Shown: positions 1 through 7,049 of the stretch, piece by piece
Layout: each line of letters opens with the position of its first letter
How positions within the stretch are numbered: position 1 is the stretch's first letter
Assembly: GCA_946481355.1 (NCBI GenBank)
Contig: CAMLNH010000098.1
Location: 1 to 8,778, forward strand
Direction: 5' to 3'
Length of the DNA: 8,778 nucleotides
Origin: an uncultured Curvibacter sp.
GTDB lineage: Bacteria; Pseudomonadota; Gammaproteobacteria; Burkholderiales; Burkholderiaceae
The notes under the pieces: model-generated
What the model was told of the DNA's origin: nothing
Databases searched by the model: none
Seen by the model: the letters and a program-made list of their open reading frames with translations, nothing else
Position numbers and translations under genes: made by a program

Positions 1-1696
1 AGTTGTCCAGCAGGGGGATGAAGATGGGCATGAAGATCACGATGATCTCGGTCCATTCCAGCGGCCAGCCCAGGATGAAGATGATGACCTGGCTCAGGAT
101 CAGGAACTCGGTCTTGGTCAGGTTCATGGACATGACCCAGTTCTCGACCAGTTCCTGGCCCCCCAGCAGCGCAAAGGCGGCCGAGAAGATGGCCGAGCCC
201 ACGAAAAGCCAGCACACCATGGCCGAGGTCTTGGCGGTCAGGAACACGCTCTCCTTCACCACGTCGAGCGTCAGCTGCTTGTACGCCGCCGCGAGCAGGA
301 AGCCGCCGAGCGCGCCGACCGCGGCAGCCTCGGTGGGCGTCGCCAGGCCCATGACGATGGAGCCGAGCACCGCAAGGATCAGGATGACCAGCGGGAAGAA
401 GCTGGTCAGCAGCATCTTGAAGATCTCGAAGCGCGTGAAGCTCAGCAACGCGTAGTACAGCAGCAGGGCGGTGGCACCAGCAGCCAGGCCGATCCAGTAA
501 CTCATGGGCGCGCTGCGCGACTCGGGCTCGGCCGGTGCCGCGGCTTCGGCCGCAGCAGCCGGTTCGGCCAGACCGGAGGCGCTTTCCTCTTCGGCCTCTG
601 CTTCTTCGGCGCCCGGGGGCTCCTGCACACCGCTGACGGTGGTCGACTCTTCTTCGTCGGCGCCCGGAGGCTCGGCCAGCCCGCCTGCACTCTCTTCTTC
701 CTCGAAGCTGGCAGAGCCCAGGGCCTGCAGCTCGGAGTAGTCCTCGACGATCTTGGGTGCAGTCACGCTGCTGTAGCTCCAGAGCGCGACAAACATGAAG
801 ACCAGCGCAGGCAGCAGCACCACACCCAATTGCCTGAGCAGATAGCCCGTGGGCACCTCTGCATTCCGGCGGCCCTTGAGTGCCTTGATCAACGTGGGCA
901 GCACGCGGGCCGTATGCGCAGGCGCCACCTTTTCGAGCAGCGGTGCCAGCGGCACGTAGCGCTCGGCTTCGGGCAGTGGGGGCGCCAGGCGGGGCTTGAG
1001 CTTGGCCAGGATGATCACATAGAGGATGTACAGACCCGCGAGCATCAGGCCGGGGAAGAAGGCACCGGCGTAGAGCTGCACCACCGAGACGCCGGCGGTG
1101 GCGCCGTAGACGATGAGCAGCACCGAGGGCGGGATCAGGATGCCCAGGCAGCCACCGGCCGTGATGGCACCGGCCGCGACCTTGACGTCATAGCCCGCGC
1201 GCAGCATCTGCGGCAGGGCCAGCAGTCCCATGAGCGTGACCACGGCACCGACAATGCCGGTGGCGGTGGCGAACACCGCGCAGGTCACCAGCGTGGCCAC
1301 GGCCAGTGCGCCGGGCAGGCGCACCAGGGCCAGGTGCAGGCTCTTGAAGAGCTTCTCGATCAGGTTGGCGCGTTCGACGAGGTAGCCCATGAACACGAAC
1401 AGCGGGACCGAGATCAGCACGTCGTTGGCCATGACCTTGAAGGCCGAGGCCACCATGAGGTCCAGCGTCTTGCGCGTGTCTTCCTCGTAGGCGATCCAGG
1501 TGAAGATCATGCCCATGCCCATCAGGGTGAAGGCGGTGGGAAAACCCAGCATGATGGCCACGACCACCAGCGAGAGCATGAGCAGGCCGATATGGCCGTT
1601 GGTGATCTTCTCGGCGCCGATGAGCATGCCGAGTGCGGCCAGAACGATCAGCCCCATGAGGCTGAAGCCGAACCAGAGTTCTTTGCGGAGTTTCAT
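1..1696 (-). CDS. TRAP transporter large permease (DctM/FcbT3 type), 3' end missing
   Basis: This is the large membrane subunit of a TRAP transporter, the ion-coupled translocation channel in the inner membrane. The frame is open from the ATG at 1696 to the left edge, giving 565 codons with no stop, so the C-terminus lies outside the window. The translation is strongly hydrophobic. Near residue 180 it carries the family signature GGCLGILIPPS, and further on ATPTEAAAVGA. The start overlaps the stop of the small permease gene as ATGA, and AAGGAAGG sits 9 bases upstream inside that gene, so the two are translationally coupled. An acidic, Ala/Pro-rich insert occupies about residues 330-397, between two predicted membrane spans. 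Long mid-protein inserts fit the mannitol/chloroaromatic (FcbT3) branch better than classic DctM. The family call is secure; the substrate is unknown. Confidence 0.93.
   Translation of the reverse strand, partial: MKLRKELWFGFSLMGLIVLAALGMLIGAEKITNGHIGLLMLSLVVVAIMLGFPTAFTLMGMGMIFTWIAYEEDTRKTLDLMVASAFKVMANDVLISVPLFVFMGYLVERANLIEKLFKSLHLALVRLPGALAVATLVTCAVFATATGIVGAVVTLMGLLALPQMLRAGYDVKVAAGAITAGGCLGILIPPSVLLIVYGATAGVSVVQLYAGAFFPGLMLAGLYILYVIILAKLKPRLAPPLPEAERYVPLAPLLEKVAPAHTARVLPTLIKALKGRRNAEVPTGYLLRQLGVVLLPALVFMFVALWSYSSVTAPKIVEDYSELQALGSASFEEEESAGGLAEPPGADEEESTTVSGVQEPPGAEEAEAEEESASGLAEPAAAAEAAAPAEPESRSAPMSYWIGLAAGATALLLYYALLSFTRFEIFKMLLTSFFPLVILILAVLGSIVMGLATPTEAAAVGALGGFLLAAAYKQLTLDVVKESVFLTAKTSAMVCWLFVGSAIFSAAFALLGGQELVENWVMSMNLTKTEFLILSQVIIFILGWPLEWTEIIVIFMPIFIPLLDN
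506..709 (-). repeat. Acidic tandem-repeat insert within the TRAP large permease
   Basis: This segment encodes residues 330-397 of the large permease. Three imperfect repeats are visible at 332-346, 347-363 and 364-379. Each has an acidic cluster (EEEES, DEEES, EEAEAEEES), then G-(L/V)-x-E-P, with the first two ending EPPGA. An Ala/Glu/Pro stretch follows. The DNA is also repetitive: gcgcccgg(g/a)ggctc occurs at both repeat ends. By the positive-inside rule, the Arg/Lys-rich segment before the preceding span and the TRFEIFK after the next one place this loop in the periplasm. That topology is inferred, not shown. Confidence 0.75.
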
Positions 1697-2313
1697 TTGG
1701 AAGCGCCTTCCTTCGCGACGTACTTGTCCAGCGCCCGGATGTCTTCGTCTTTCACGTGCACCATTTCCTTGAGTTTGTCGACGTCCACTTCCTCCACGTC
1801 CTCTTCGCGCTTGGGCCACTCACCGTCACGGATGCACAGGATGCAGCGGATGATCTCGACGACACCCTGCAGCAGCAGGATGGCGCCGGAAAGCGGAATC
1901 ACGAACTTGAAGGGATAGATCGGAATCGGTTCGGCCGAGAAGGTCTGCTCGCGGATGGCCAGCGCCTCGGAGAAGTAGGTCCAGCCGGCCCAGGTCAGCG
2001 CGGTGATGCCGGGCAGGAAGAACACGAAATAGAGGATCAGGTCGATGGTGGCCTGGGTGCGCGGCTTGAAGAAGCCGTAGAGCACGTCGCCGCGCACATG
2101 GCCGTTCTTGGCCAGGGTATAGGCGCCGGCGGTCATGAACAGCGTGCCGTAAAGCATGATCTGGAAGTCGAGCATCCAGGCATGAGGCTGGTTCAGCACG
2201 TAGCGCGAGAACACTTCCCAGCTGATGGTGAAGGTGAGGATGAGGGCGGTCCAGGCGAAGATCTTGCCTATCCAGGTGGACAGGCGATCGACCGCGAGCA
2301 GGAAATTCTGCAT
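1693..2313 (-). CDS. TRAP transporter small permease (DctQ/FcbT2 type)
   Basis: This 206-residue protein is the small membrane subunit that pairs with the large permease in the inner membrane. Four hydrophobic segments are visible at about residues 15-37, 48-68, 88-112 and 132-157. The family hallmarks are W-E-V-F-S-R-Y-V-L-N-Q-P-H-A-W after the first span and GHVRGDVLYG in the loop after the second. The ATG at 2313 is supported by AGGA (2319-2322) five bases upstream. After the last span there is a charged tail of about 45 residues (RDGEWPKREEDVEEVDVDK...), longer than in short DctQ proteins and probably cytoplasmic. The stop overlaps the start of the large permease by four bases. A 109-base gap with a stem-loop separates it from the binding-protein gene upstream. 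Confidence 0.93.
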   Translation of the reverse strand: MQNFLLAVDRLSTWIGKIFAWTALILTFTISWEVFSRYVLNQPHAWMLDFQIMLYGTLFMTAGAYTLAKNGHVRGDVLYGFFKPRTQATIDLILYFVFFLPGITALTWAGWTYFSEALAIREQTFSAEPIPIYPFKFVIPLSGAILLLQGVVEIIRCILCIRDGEWPKREEDVEEVDVDKLKEMVHVKDEDIRALDKYVAKEGASK

Positions 2314-2358
2314 GGGGGTCCTAGCAGTCAGTTGAGGGTCAGGTGGTCAGAATGAAGA

Positions 2359-2390
2359 GAGGGCGCCATGGCTTGCACCACAGCGCCCTC
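2359..2390 (-). promoter_or_regulatory. Stem-loop between TRAP binding-protein and permease genes
   Basis: GAGGGCGC at 2359-2366 pairs perfectly with GCGCCCTC at 2383-2390, leaving a 16-base loop. It lies 33 bases after the binding-protein stop and 46 bases before the small-permease start. No T-run follows on the minus strand (the sequence continues tcttcatt), so it is not a canonical intrinsic terminator. An mRNA-stabilising or partial-attenuation hairpin that keeps the binding protein in excess over the permeases is a reasonable inference, as in many transporter operons. Confidence 0.5.
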
Positions 2391-2422
2391 CCAGGCAGGG
2401 CAGATTTTATCCGCTCAGCCGA

Positions 2423-3544
2423 TCAGCCCTTCTTGGCCGGCTTCTTGGCGAAGTAGTGGTTGGCGGCCATCTTGAAGTCCACCGTGTAGTCGTTCCACCA
2501 CTGGGTGGCACGCTGGGCGTAGGCACGCTGGGAGTCGATCACCTTCTTGAAGAGCGGGTTCTCGGCGCCCTTCTTCTGCATGATCTTGTCCCACGAGACC
2601 AGCTGGGCCTGGAGCACGGCGTTCGGGGTCTTGTAGAACCGCACACCCTGCTTCTTGAGCTCGATGTAGTCGGCCGAGTTGCGCTCGATGGCCTTCCAGC
2701 TCATGTCGGCGCTGGCGGCCTGCACGGCGTAGTCGATCACGGCCTTGAGTTCGGCCGGCAGGGCGTTGACCTTGGCCTTGTTGAACAGGATCTCGAACTG
2801 CTCGCCGGACTGGTGGAAGCTCTGCAGCATGCAGTTCTTCACCACGTCGGGGAAGCCCAGCAGGCGGTCGGAGGAGGCGTTGTTGAACTCGGCGCCGTCG
2901 ATCAGGCCACGGTCCAGAGCCGGGACGATCTCGCCGCCGGGCAGCGGGTTCACGGCAGCACCCATGTCGGTGTACATGTCAACGGCCAGGCCCACGGTAC
3001 GGAACTTGGTGCCCTTGACGTCTGCGACCTTGGTGATCGGCTTTTTGAACCAGCCGAAGGGCTGGGTGGGCATGGGGCCATAGAGGTAGGACACCACGTC
3101 CATGTTGATGGCCTTGTAGATCTCTTCCAGCAGGGCCTTGCCTCCACCGTAGTTGTGCCAGGCCAGCAGCATGTTGGGGTCCATGCCGAAGGACGGGCCC
3201 GAACCCCACAGGGCCAGAGCCGAGTTCTTGCCGTAGTGATAAGCCACCACGCCGTGGCCGCCATCGAGCGTTCCCTTGTTCACAGCTTCGAGCAGCTGGA
3301 AGGCCGGCACCACAGCACCCGCGGGCAGCACTTCGATCTTGAGCTTGCCACCGGCCATGTCGTTGACCTTCTTGGCGAAGTCGTTGGCGTACTCGTGGAA
3401 GATATCCTTGGCAGGCCAGGTGCTCTGGAAGCGCAGGCTGGTCGTGGTCTGTGCGGTGGCCAGCATCGGGGCGGACACGGCGCCAGCGGCGACGGCAACG
3501 CCCTTGAGCAGGCTGCGACGGTTCGGGGATTTGTTATCGGTCAC
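2423..3544 (-). CDS. TRAP transporter periplasmic binding protein (TakP/FcbT1-like)
   Basis: This protein captures the substrate in the periplasm and hands it to the TRAP permease encoded just downstream. I chose the GTG at 3544 (373 residues): GGAG sits six bases upstream and the protein then opens with a Tat-like leader, NRRSLLKG at residues 8-15, a hydrophobic stretch, and a likely cleavage after ATA at 29-31. The frame stays open to an ATG at 3721, but those 59 extra residues show no signal-peptide character and cover a DNA dyad. The mature part begins LRFQSTWPAKDIFHEYANDF. R182 in KFRTVGL is the conserved ligand-carboxylate Arg of the DctP family. PTQPFGWF (Q161) and LPGGEIVPALDRG...AEF (E219) match the TakP 2-oxoacid-binding branch, with Phe220 where TakP has Trp. 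The C-terminus is Lys-rich (AKKPAKKG). The substrate is probably a small organic carboxylate, but this is unproven. Confidence 0.92.
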   Translation of the reverse strand: MTDNKSPNRRSLLKGVAVAAGAVSAPMLATAQTTTSLRFQSTWPAKDIFHEYANDFAKKVNDMAGGKLKIEVLPAGAVVPAFQLLEAVNKGTLDGGHGVVAYHYGKNSALALWGSGPSFGMDPNMLLAWHNYGGGKALLEEIYKAINMDVVSYLYGPMPTQPFGWFKKPITKVADVKGTKFRTVGLAVDMYTDMGAAVNPLPGGEIVPALDRGLIDGAEFNNASSDRLLGFPDVVKNCMLQSFHQSGEQFEILFNKAKVNALPAELKAVIDYAVQAASADMSWKAIERNSADYIELKKQGVRFYKTPNAVLQAQLVSWDKIMQKKGAENPLFKKVIDSQRAYAQRATQWWNDYTVDFKMAANHYFAKKPAKKG

Positions 3545-3550
3545 GGTAGT

Positions 3551-3554
3551 CTCC
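3551..3554 (-). promoter_or_regulatory. Ribosome binding site deciding the dctP-type GTG start
   Basis: GGAG on the minus strand, six bases before the GTG at 3544. It is the only good Shine-Dalgarno near a start that places the twin-arginine motif close to the N-terminus, so it favours the short form over the ATG at 3721. Confidence 0.7.
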
Positions 3555-3573
3555 GGTAGTGGACAAGACAGCG

Positions 3574-3597
3574 TGGCAGACTTTTTTTGTCTGCCAT
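3574..3597. promoter_or_regulatory. Perfect 8-bp dyad with T7/A7 centre upstream of dctP-type gene
   Basis: TGGCAGAC (3574-3581), seven T (3582-3588), GTCTGCCA (3589-3596) form a perfect inverted repeat ending about 30 bases before the GTG start. As DNA it has the shape of a repressor or activator operator of about 23 bp. As RNA from the minus strand it would be a hairpin with an all-A loop just upstream of the ribosome binding site. No regulator gene is in the window. Confidence 0.55.
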
Positions 3598-3641
3598 CGG
3601 GCTCGCATTCTGCGCCTGAGCGGGCATACGCATCGCTAGGG

Positions 3642-3685
3642 GTTTTCACCAGTTTTCCACTCTCAGGACGCGAAAGTGTTTTCAC
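3642..3685. repeat. Three GTTTTC-type short repeats upstream of the TRAP operon
   Basis: GTTTTCAC occurs at 3642-3649 and 3678-3685, with the related GTTTTCCA at 3652-3659. The first two copies in order are 10 bases apart, one helical turn, and the third is 26 further on. On the minus strand they read GTGAAAAC or TGGAAAAC. They could be protein-binding half-sites, but such short words can also arise by chance. Confidence 0.3.
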
Positions 3686-3828
3686 TGCGGCTGCAGCGCC
3701 GATCCAATGCATACCAATCAACGCTTAGCTTGCACATCGCAAAACATCGTGCTTGCCCAAGACCTGCGGCAGCGGCGCGCGACTGCATCGTGTGATGGCA
3801 GCGCGGGTCATCCGTGCGACGCGATACC

Positions 3829-3837
3829 TGCTATTTT
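3829..3837 (+). promoter_or_regulatory. Candidate extended -10 for the persulfide dioxygenase gene
   Basis: TGCTATTTT resembles an extended -10 (TGn plus a TATAAT-like hexamer) 45 bases before the ATG at 3882. No good -35 box is visible at 16-18 bases upstream, so this is tentative. Confidence 0.3.
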
Positions 3838-3881
3838 TGCGTATCCTTGAGGGCCGCGCATAGCCGCCGGCCGTCTTCTTC

Positions 3882-5006
3882 ATGAATCCCATCCAACTCT
3901 TCGACCCGGCCTCCAGTACCTACACCTATCTGCTCTTCGATGCAGACAGCCGTGAGGCGCTGATCATCGACCCGGTGGACGAGCAGCTTGAGCGGGATCT
4001 GGCCGTGCTGCGTGACTACGGTCTGCGTCTGGTCCTCGCCGTCGAGACCCACGCCCATGCCGACCACATCACCAGCGCAGGCCTGCTGGCCGAGCACACC
4101 GGTGCACGCACCGCGGCCCCCGAAGCCTGTGGCATCCGCACCGCCACCCTGCAGCTGCACGACGGCGCCGAGCTCGCCTTCGGGCGTGAGCGCTTGCACG
4201 CGCTGCACACACCCGGCCACACCGCCGGCAGCATGAGCTATGTCTGGGATCACGCAGGGCAGCGCCACGTCTTCACGGGCGACACCCTGCTCATCAACGG
4301 CTGCGGCCGCACCGATTTCCAGTCCGGCGACGCCGCTGCGCTGTACCGCAGCATCACCGAGAAGTTGTTCACCTTGCCCGAGGACACGATGGTCTGGCCC
4401 GGGCACGACTACCAGGGTCGGCACAGCAGCACCATCGGCACGGAGAAGAACAGCAATGCACGCGTGGCCGGCCGCTCGCGCGAGGAATTCATCCAGCTGA
4501 TGAACGATCTGAACCTGCCCAGGCCCCGCCGCATCGACGAAGCGGTACCCGCCAATCTGCAGTCGGGCCTGCGTCACGACGCAGAGGGCGCGGCGCTGGT
4601 CGCGGTGCGCCCGGCCGAGGGCTATGCGGGCAACATCTCGCCGCAACTGGCCTGGACCTGGATGCAGTCCGGGACGGGCGTGCTCATTGACGTGCGGACC
4701 GATGCCGAACGCGAGTGGGTGGGCTTCGTGCCCGGTGCGGTCGGCCTCGCCTGGAAACAGTGGCCTGGCATGCAGCTCAACCCTGGCTTCGACGACGCGC
4801 TGCGCGCCGCCGTGCCGCCCGGCAAGAAGGCCCTGCTGCTGTGCCGCAGCGGTGTGCGATCCATCGCCGCGGCCCGGCGCGCCACCGAACTGGGCCTGGA
4901 GGCCTACAACATCCTCGAAGGTTTCGAGGGTGATCCCGATGAACAGGCGCAGCGCGGCCGCAAGGGCGGCTGGCGCTTCCATGGCCTGCCCTGGCGCCAG
5001 GGCTGA
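3882..5006 (+). CDS. Persulfide dioxygenase-rhodanese fusion protein
   Basis: This 374-residue protein joins an ETHE1-like metallo-beta-lactamase-fold domain (about 1-240) to a rhodanese domain (about 250-374). The first half oxidises glutathione persulfide to sulfite and glutathione using one iron. The expected ligands are visible: THAHADH (H57, H59, D61, H62), H113 in TPGHTAGS and D134 in TGDTLL. GCGRTDFQ (141-147) and PGHDYQG with H175 are hallmarks of persulfide dioxygenases rather than glyoxalase II. The second half has IDVRT and the rhodanese active loop CRSGVRS with catalytic C321, which would transfer sulfur between thiosulfate and glutathione. The domain order matches known persulfide dioxygenase-rhodanese (PRF) proteins. 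An in-frame TAG at 3861 makes the ATG at 3882 the first possible ATG; no strong Shine-Dalgarno is seen. The protein is probably cytoplasmic, as no signal peptide is present. The gene is followed closely by coaX. Confidence 0.92.
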   Translation: MNPIQLFDPASSTYTYLLFDADSREALIIDPVDEQLERDLAVLRDYGLRLVLAVETHAHADHITSAGLLAEHTGARTAAPEACGIRTATLQLHDGAELAFGRERLHALHTPGHTAGSMSYVWDHAGQRHVFTGDTLLINGCGRTDFQSGDAAALYRSITEKLFTLPEDTMVWPGHDYQGRHSSTIGTEKNSNARVAGRSREEFIQLMNDLNLPRPRRIDEAVPANLQSGLRHDAEGAALVAVRPAEGYAGNISPQLAWTWMQSGTGVLIDVRTDAEREWVGFVPGAVGLAWKQWPGMQLNPGFDDALRAAVPPGKKALLLCRSGVRSIAAARRATELGLEAYNILEGFEGDPDEQAQRGRKGGWRFHGLPWRQG

Positions 5007-5033
5007 GCCCTTATTTACCGGATACTGTCCACC

Positions 5034-5804
5034 ATGTCTTTTCTGGCCATCGACGTCGGCAACACGCGCCTCAAGTGGGCGCTGTACGAAAGCCCCCAGC
5101 CCGGCGCACGCGCCACGGCCCAGGGCGCCGAGTTCCTCGACAACATCGACCGGCTGGCCGAGACCGCCTGGGCGCGTCTGCCGGCACCACGCTGCATGCT
5201 GGGCTGCGTGGTGGCCAGCGACGCCGTCAAGCATCGCGTGGAGGCGCAGATGGAGCACTGGGACATCTCGCCCCAGTGGGTCATCGCCAGCCATGAGGAA
5301 GCCGGCCTGAGCAATGGCTATGACCATCCGGCCCGCCTGGGGCCGGACCGCTGGGTCGCCATGATCGGCGCCTGGCACCGCATGCTGGCTCTGGGGCCGC
5401 AACGACCTATCGTGGTTGCCATGGTGGGCACGGCTGTGACGGTGGAGGCCATTGATGCCAATGGTCGTTTTCTTGGCGGCTACATCCTGCCGGGCCACGG
5501 CATCATGCTGCGTGCGCTGGAGTCCGGCACCGCCGGCCTGCACGTGCCCACGGGCGAGGTTCGCCCCTTCCCCACCAATACCAGCGACGCGCTGACCAGC
5601 GGCGGCACCTATGCCATTGCCGGCGCCATGGAACGCATGGTGCAGCATGTGCGTGCCCACTGCGGGGCCGAGCCCTGGTGTGTGATGGCCGGCGGTGCCG
5701 GCTGGAAGATGGCGCCCAGCCTGTCCACGCCTTTCGAACTGCGCGACACGCTGATCTTCGACGGCCTGTTGCAGATCGCCGCGCACCGCGGCTTTTGCAG
5801 CTGA
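5034..5804 (+). CDS. coaX: Type III pantothenate kinase
   Basis: CoaX phosphorylates pantothenate, the first step of coenzyme A synthesis, in the cytoplasm. The 256-residue length is normal. Its ASKHA-fold motifs are in order: the phosphate loop [11 protein letters not shown] (residues 5-15), the pantothenate region [13 protein letters not shown] with the presumed catalytic base D105, the phosphate-2 motif [10 protein letters not shown] (131-140), then [12 protein letters not shown], and a Gly-rich AGGAGW near the end. In the phosphate-2 motif a Glu (E138) stands where many homologues have Asp. The gene starts 27 bases after the persulfide dioxygenase-rhodanese stop on the same strand, so co-transcription is likely. 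The Shine-Dalgarno is weak (GGA about 13 bases before the ATG). In many betaproteobacteria coaX lies beside birA; no birA is seen here. Confidence 0.93.
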   Translation: MSFLAIDVGNTRLKWALYESPQPGARATAQGAEFLDNIDRLAETAWARLPAPRCMLGCVVASDAVKHRVEAQMEHWDISPQWVIASHEEAGLSNGYDHPARLGPDRWVAMIGAWHRMLALGPQRPIVVAMVGTAVTVEAIDANGRFLGGYILPGHGIMLRALESGTAGLHVPTGEVRPFPTNTSDALTSGGTYAIAGAMERMVQHVRAHCGAEPWCVMAGGAGWKMAPSLSTPFELRDTLIFDGLLQIAAHRGFCS

Positions 5805-5819
5805 CGCCGCCTCGCGCTT

Positions 5820-7013
5820 TCAGCGGCCGGGCGCCAGCCAGGCCTCGGCCAGCTGCACCCAGTAGGTGGCGCCGAGCGGAATGAGCTCGTCGTTGAAGTC
5901 ATAGCTCGGGTTGTGCAGGGTGCAGGGCCCGCCGCCGTGTCCCATCTCGCGGTGCACGCCGTCACCATTGCCGATGAAGGCATAGGCCCCGGGCTTGGTC
6001 AGCAGCATGTAGGCAAAGTCCTCGGCCCCCATGGTGGGCTCCTGCTTGAGCACCATGTCCTCTCCCACGATGCCCGCCATCACACGGCGTGCAAACTCGA
6101 CCTCGCGTTCCGAGTTGATCGTGGGCGGGTAGTTGCGTTCGAATTCGAAGTCGCAGCGCGCGCCGAAAGCAGCGCAGGTGTGGTCAGCCACCTCGCGCAT
6201 GCGGGCCTCGATCTTGTCCAGCACCTCCAGCGTGAAGGTGCGCACCGTGCCCTGCAGCTCGCAGCTGTCGGCGATGACGTTGGTGGCCTCGCCCGAATGG
6301 ATCATGGTGACCGAGATCACGCCGGCCTCGATGGGCTTGATGTTGCGGCTGATGATGGTCTGGAAGGCTTGCACCATCTGACAGGCCACGAGCACCGGGT
6401 CCACCGCGTTGTGCGGCATGGCGGCATGGCCGCCCTTGCCGCGGATGGTGATCTTGAATTCATTGCTGGAGGCCATGACCGGCCCCGGGCTCAGCGCAAA
6501 GCTGCCGGCCTGCATGCCCGGCCAGTTGTGCATGCCGAACACGGCTTCCATGGGGAACTGCTCGAACAGCCCTTCTCTGATCATGCGCTCGGCCCCGCCG
6601 CCCCCTTCTTCAGCCGGCTGGAAGATCAGGTAGACCGTGCCGTCGAAGTTGCGGTGTTTCGCGAGGTGTTGCGCTGCGGCCAGCAGCATGGCCGTATGGC
6701 CGTCGTGACCGCAGGCGTGCATCTTGCCGTCGTGCCGGCTGGTATGCGCAAAAGTGTTCTTTTCCTGCAGCGGCAGGGCGTCCATGTCGGCACGCAGGCC
6801 GATGGCACGCGTGCTGCTGCCGTTCTTGACGACACCCACGACGCCGGTGCCACCCAGGCCCCGGTGCACGGGGATGCCCCAGGCGGTGAGCTGTTGCGTC
6901 ACCAGTTCGGCCGTGCGGTGCTCTTCAAAGCAAAGTTCGGGATGGGCGTGGATGTCGCGCCGGATGGCCGCGATACCGGCGGACTGGGCGACGATGGAAT
7001 CGATGACCTTCAT
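5820..7013 (-). CDS. M20-family amidohydrolase (hippurate hydrolase-like)
   Basis: This 397-residue metallohydrolase belongs to the M20D amidohydrolase group, which cleaves N-acyl amino acids such as hippurate and related amides. The motifs are complete: HPEL (24-27), LRADMDALP (73-81), MHACGHDGHTA with metal ligands C101 and H103, QPAEEGGGGA with E135/E136, MHNWPG with H162, the dimerisation-domain motif GKGGHAAMPH (192-201), GAEDFAYML (329-337) and LHNPSYDFND with H367. There is no signal peptide, so it is cytoplasmic. The ATG at 7013 fits the usual family N-terminus, although only a pyrimidine-rich sequence precedes it and no clear Shine-Dalgarno is present. It lies 66 bases after the LivJ-type binding-protein gene on the same strand and converges on coaX with a 15-base gap. 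The exact substrate is not readable from sequence; N-acetyl amino acid or IAA-amino acid hydrolysis are alternatives. Confidence 0.92.
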   Translation of the reverse strand: MKVIDSIVAQSAGIAAIRRDIHAHPELCFEEHRTAELVTQQLTAWGIPVHRGLGGTGVVGVVKNGSSTRAIGLRADMDALPLQEKNTFAHTSRHDGKMHACGHDGHTAMLLAAAQHLAKHRNFDGTVYLIFQPAEEGGGGAERMIREGLFEQFPMEAVFGMHNWPGMQAGSFALSPGPVMASSNEFKITIRGKGGHAAMPHNAVDPVLVACQMVQAFQTIISRNIKPIEAGVISVTMIHSGEATNVIADSCELQGTVRTFTLEVLDKIEARMREVADHTCAAFGARCDFEFERNYPPTINSEREVEFARRVMAGIVGEDMVLKQEPTMGAEDFAYMLLTKPGAYAFIGNGDGVHREMGHGGGPCTLHNPSYDFNDELIPLGATYWVQLAEAWLAPGR

Positions 7014-7049
7014 GGGAGAGAGTCTAGCCCTTCGCTCGTCCCTCTGTCA

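Larger units (their letters stand above)
3545..3881. other. Divergent intergenic region, 337 bases
   Basis: This region separates the leftward TRAP operon from the rightward persulfide dioxygenase gene and must hold both promoters. It contains a perfect 8-bp dyad (3574-3597), three GTTTTC-type repeats (3642-3685) and a weak extended -10 candidate (3829-3837). I found no convincing sigma-70 pair for the TRAP operon and no sigma-54 site. The open frame across its left part on the minus strand is judged non-coding. Confidence 0.6.

Noticed and set aside
504..740. Short Ser/Ala-rich plus-strand open frame opposite the acidic insert
   Set aside because: It is the complement of Glu-rich codons (GAA/GAG read as Ser/Leu); no start signal or domain.
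830..3559. Long plus-strand open frames (830-1918, 1756-2355, 2456-3559)
   Set aside because: They are antisense to the TRAP genes, with low-complexity His/Gly/Gln composition and no family motifs.
3545..3721. Sigma-54 promoter upstream of the TRAP operon
   Set aside because: TGGCAGA in the dyad resembles the -24 element, but no GC or TTGC at the right spacing follows.
3831..5786. 651-residue open frame on the minus strand
   Set aside because: It lies antisense to the persulfide dioxygenase and coaX, both of which have complete motifs. It is His/Gly/Gln-rich with no recognisable domain, as expected for a shadow frame in high-GC DNA.
5800..5830. Terminator between convergent coaX and amidohydrolase genes
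   Set aside because: Only a weak 5-bp GCCGC/GCGGC pairing with a 12-base loop and no T-tract; not supportable.
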